Origin: a virus | Virus record (IMG/VR): IMGVR_UViG_3300029914_000050 | Coordinates: 1-45,768 of that record | DNA: 45,768 nt | Strand: one strand, 5' to 3' | Shown: one piece after another, positions 43,650 to 45,768 of the stretch | How positions within the stretch are numbered: position 1 is the first letter of the stretch | Layout: each line of letters starts with the position of its first letter | Translations under genes and position numbers: made by a program | The notes under the pieces: generated by a model | What the model was told of the DNA's origin: nothing | Seen by the model: only the letters and a program-made list of their open reading frames with translations | Database searches by the model: none

Positions 43650-45431
43650 TTAGCCGTTCGCGATGCCGCAGATCACGCCGAGGCAGAACGGTGCGTACAC
43701 GGCGAGGACTTCCTCGGTGTAGACGCCGAACTGGTACTCGCGGGTCACGTCGGCCCACTCCTTGCTGTAGTAGTCGCGGCGCGTCAGGACCTCGGCGATG
43801 TTGGGCGTCGCGTTGGTCTTGAAGTACGGCGGCAGGGTCTTGGCGTAGCCGATCAGCGTGCCGGGCGGCAGCGTCGGGTGCACCATGATCGGGATCTTGC
43901 GACCGCCCGGGATGTACGGGTTGTGGTAGAACGAGATCACGCCGTAGCCCGTCACGTCGAAGCCGTCCGAGTCGCCGAGGACGCGGAGCAGGGGCGCGCT
44001 GGAGCCGTTCAGGACGCGCGCCGTGATGTTGGCGAGCTCCTGGGCGTTCACGTAGATCACGTCGACCGTCACCTTGTACTGGTTCCACATGTTGGCCAGC
44101 ATCGCGTCGATCTCCTTGACGTTGCCGCTGCCGCCCGTGGTGAGCGTCGCGCCCGCCAGGTTGTTGACGTACGCGTTCTGCGGGCTCAGGCTCGTGTTGT
44201 TGAACGCCTGGGTCAGCAGCCCGTCGAAGCCGGTCACCTGGCCGGTGCCGCCGCCGAGGGTCCCGTTGTTGACCGAGAAGTCGCCCACCGTGAGGTTGGA
44301 GAGCAACTGGCCGGTCGTCTGGGGGGCCGCGGTGAAGGAGTAGCTGGGGACCGTGGTCACCGCCTGGAGGTACAGGGCGCTCGTCGAGGACGAGGTGCCG
44401 ACGTACCACGCCCACGCCAGTTCGCCCGTCTTCGGGGTCACCGTGAAGGTGGCGGTGATGTTGGAGCTGGGGGCCGCCGTGGTCGTGGAGATGGCGGACG
44501 CCTGGCCGCAGCCGCGGTTGACGGTCATGGTCTTGGAGTCGAGGGTGGTGATGACCGACTGCTGGTTCACGCCCACCGTGTTGGAGACGGGGATCAGCGG
44601 GGTGTTGGTCGTCGAGTTCAGCCCGTTCGAGAGCACGAAGTCGCGGTAGCCCTCGTAGGTGAGGCCGATCGCGGCGGCGTAGAACGTGCCGGAGAACGAG
44701 CCCGTGCCCGTGGCGGAGCCGACAGGCTTGTTGGCCGTGCCCAGGATCAGGCTGAAGTTGCCGCCCAGGAGGGCGTCCTCTTCCTTGACCATCAGCGTCT
44801 CGAGCGCGAAGAAGTGGCCGGCGGCCAGCGCGTCCTCGAAGCCCTGCGAGGCGGACTCAGCCTCCCAGGTCACGTTGCCGTCCACGCCGAGCGAGGCGTA
44901 GGTGGCGGACGCGTTGAGGGCGTTGATGCTGAGCAGCGGGGCGCGCTGGCCCTCGTTCAGCCACGCGCAGGCGGGCGCGCCGCCGCGGGTGTAGGACGAG
45001 GAGGAGGCGATGATCGCCTTCCAGTGGGCCAGGGTGCCCGGGCTCGGGCGCTTGACGCGCGGGAGCGACTCGCGGATCGGCGAGAGCCACGGCACCAGGT
45101 GGAGCGACGGGCTGCGCAGGTCGTACGGCGTCAGGTTGCTGCCGGTGCTGATCGAGGCCTTGGCGAGCTGGTCCGCCGTGGCGGTGCCCTTCTGGACCGC
45201 CGCGCGGGCGGTCATCGCCTCCGCGTACGGCTTCAGCACGGCCTTCATAACCTCCATGCGGAGCTGCTTCGCCTGCGGGGTCTCGGACGCGACGAACACG
45301 CCGGTCTTCTCGATCTCGTTGGCGGAGACCTTGGGCCCCTCGAAGTCGAAGTCGTTGTACGCCTTCACGAGGCGGTCCGCGAGTTGCGGGTCCGTGTCAT
45401 GGGGCAGCGCGTTCTTGTTCATCTTGGTCAT
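43650..45431 (-). CDS. Major capsid protein (HK97 fold, with insertion)
   Basis: The 593-residue protein begins with a delta-domain-like helical region. It continues with GSNLTPYDLRSPSLHLVPWLSPIRESLPRVKRPS, AHWKAIIASSSS, EAESASQGFEDALAAGHFFALETLMVKEEDALLGGN, and near the end LGDSDGFDVTGYGVISFYHNPYIPGGRKIPIMVHPTLPPGTLIGYAKT. This is the layout of a large HK97-fold capsid subunit. A beta-rich insertion (about residues 310-380, with AWAWYVGTSSSTSALYLQAV) resembles Ig-like surface decorations. GAGGAAACGACT precedes the start. Confidence 0.85.
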   Translation of the reverse strand: MTKMNKNALPHDTDPQLADRLVKAYNDFDFEGPKVSANEIEKTGVFVASETPQAKQLRMEVMKAVLKPYAEAMTARAAVQKGTATADQLAKASISTGSNLTPYDLRSPSLHLVPWLSPIRESLPRVKRPSPGTLAHWKAIIASSSSYTRGGAPACAWLNEGQRAPLLSINALNASATYASLGVDGNVTWEAESASQGFEDALAAGHFFALETLMVKEEDALLGGNFSLILGTANKPVGSATGTGSFSGTFYAAAIGLTYEGYRDFVLSNGLNSTTNTPLIPVSNTVGVNQQSVITTLDSKTMTVNRGCGQASAISTTTAAPSSNITATFTVTPKTGELAWAWYVGTSSSTSALYLQAVTTVPSYSFTAAPQTTGQLLSNLTVGDFSVNNGTLGGGTGQVTGFDGLLTQAFNNTSLSPQNAYVNNLAGATLTTGGSGNVKEIDAMLANMWNQYKVTVDVIYVNAQELANITARVLNGSSAPLLRVLGDSDGFDVTGYGVISFYHNPYIPGGRKIPIMVHPTLPPGTLIGYAKTLPPYFKTNATPNIAEVLTRRDYYSKEWADVTREYQFGVYTEEVLAVYAPFCLGVICGIANG

Positions 45432-45468
45432 AGTCGTTTCCTCTTCGTGTTGGGTTGTCCTTCGCCGG

Positions 45469-45768
45469 TTAGCGACGGTTGTTCATAAGGGCGCGGCTCT
45501 GCTCCGGCGAGAGTCCGTTCATCATAACAGGGGCCTCGACGGACCGTACCGGATCGGTCTCGTGGCCCTTCTTCACCGGCTTGCCGCCCGCGTCGGTCGC
45601 GTAGAGGGCGCCCTTCGCTGGGAGCGGCTGGTTCGCCAGGTCCTGCACCCGCTTGGTCAGCGCGGGGATCTGCCCCGCGAGCTGGTCGAGCGACTTCTGC
45701 AGCTCGCCCTGCGCGGCGGCCGACTTCTCGACGGCCTCCCTCAGGGCGGCGTTCTCTTCCTTCATCTT
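45469..45768 (-). CDS. Coiled-coil protein, scaffold-like (partial)
   Basis: The frame is open at the right edge of the window and ends at 45469. The visible 99 residues form a heptad-rich coiled coil (ENAALREAVEKSAAAQGELQKSLDQLAGQIPALTKRVQDL) and a disordered tail ending GLSPEQSRALMNNRR. Its place just upstream of the capsid gene fits a scaffold or the end of a prohead protease-scaffold fusion. The N-terminus is outside the window. Confidence 0.65.
   Translation of the reverse strand, partial: KMKEENAALREAVEKSAAAQGELQKSLDQLAGQIPALTKRVQDLANQPLPAKGALYATDAGGKPVKKGHETDPVRSVEAPVMMNGLSPEQSRALMNNRR

Noticed and set aside
42286-44415. A 709-residue - strand frame joining the gp10-like gene to a long upstream extension
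   Set aside because: The upstream part is an out-of-frame reading of the capsid and connector genes; the real start is at 42732 with a one-base overlap.
42777-45488. A 903-residue open frame on the + strand across the capsid and connector genes
   Set aside because: It is the antisense shadow of GC-rich - strand genes: low-complexity Arg/Gly/Val composition and no start site.

Overview
The window is a stretch of a tailed, double-stranded DNA phage with a siphovirus-type tail (or a prophage of one). It is GC-rich and tightly packed, with many ATGA or GTGA start/stop overlaps. It has two convergent halves. Genes on the + strand (1-25198) carry the early and DNA-metabolism functions. Genes on the - strand (25260-45768) carry lysis, tail, connector and capsid. 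The halves meet at a strong hairpin terminator near 25.2 kb. The SleB-type endolysin, 3TM holin, DUF2163/DUF2460/NlpC tail cassette and general gene style suggest a proteobacterial, perhaps alphaproteobacterial, host; this is inference only. No integrase, repressor, portal or terminase is visible. Portal and terminase probably lie just beyond the right edge.

Layout, + strand. 1-273 is the tail of a gene entering from the left, followed by a good intrinsic terminator. 0.4-6.4 kb holds about two dozen very small genes: membrane peptides, CxxC zinc-ribbon peptides, a DUF7352-like protein and a LigA-related protein. 6.4-17.9 kb is the replication and recombination block: DEDDh exonuclease, deoxyribosyltransferase-like protein, DUF2800 nuclease, HNH protein, DUF2815 ssDNA-binding protein, family A DNA polymerase and SNF2-type helicase. 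It is interrupted by two AT-rich HNH-type homing endonuclease genes. 18-22.6 kb holds a nucleotide cassette: MazG+DUF1599 fusion, thymidylate-synthase-fold enzyme, dCMP deaminase and DHFR-like reductase, followed by a VRR-NUC-type nuclease. 22.6-25.2 kb has a promoter and operator-like region, small early genes that share a repeated translation leader, and a DNA glycosylase resembling MBD4.

Layout, - strand, in transcription order from the right edge: end of a coiled-coil (scaffold-like) gene, major capsid protein, a tRNA-like mini-element, head-tail connector, gp10-like protein, tail terminator, major tail protein, tail chaperones with a likely -1 frameshift, tape measure, DUF2460, DUF2163/BR0599, NlpC/P60, a large J-like tail tip protein, glycine-rich fibre, membrane proteins, SleB endolysin, a second mosaic fibre and a 3TM holin.

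The most interesting possibility is that the phage makes a modified cytosine and protects it. The thymidylate-synthase-fold enzyme has Asp where ordinary thymidylate synthases have the dUMP-reading Asn, the change associated with dCMP substrates. The same early region encodes an MBD4-like glycosylase, a family that removes T or hydroxymethyluracil opposite G, the products of deaminating 5-methyl- or 5-hydroxymethylcytosine. Other notable signals are a 47-nt tRNA-like acceptor/T-arm element between capsid and connector, a gene nested out of frame inside an HNH reading frame, and a recurring Ig-like module across several virion proteins.
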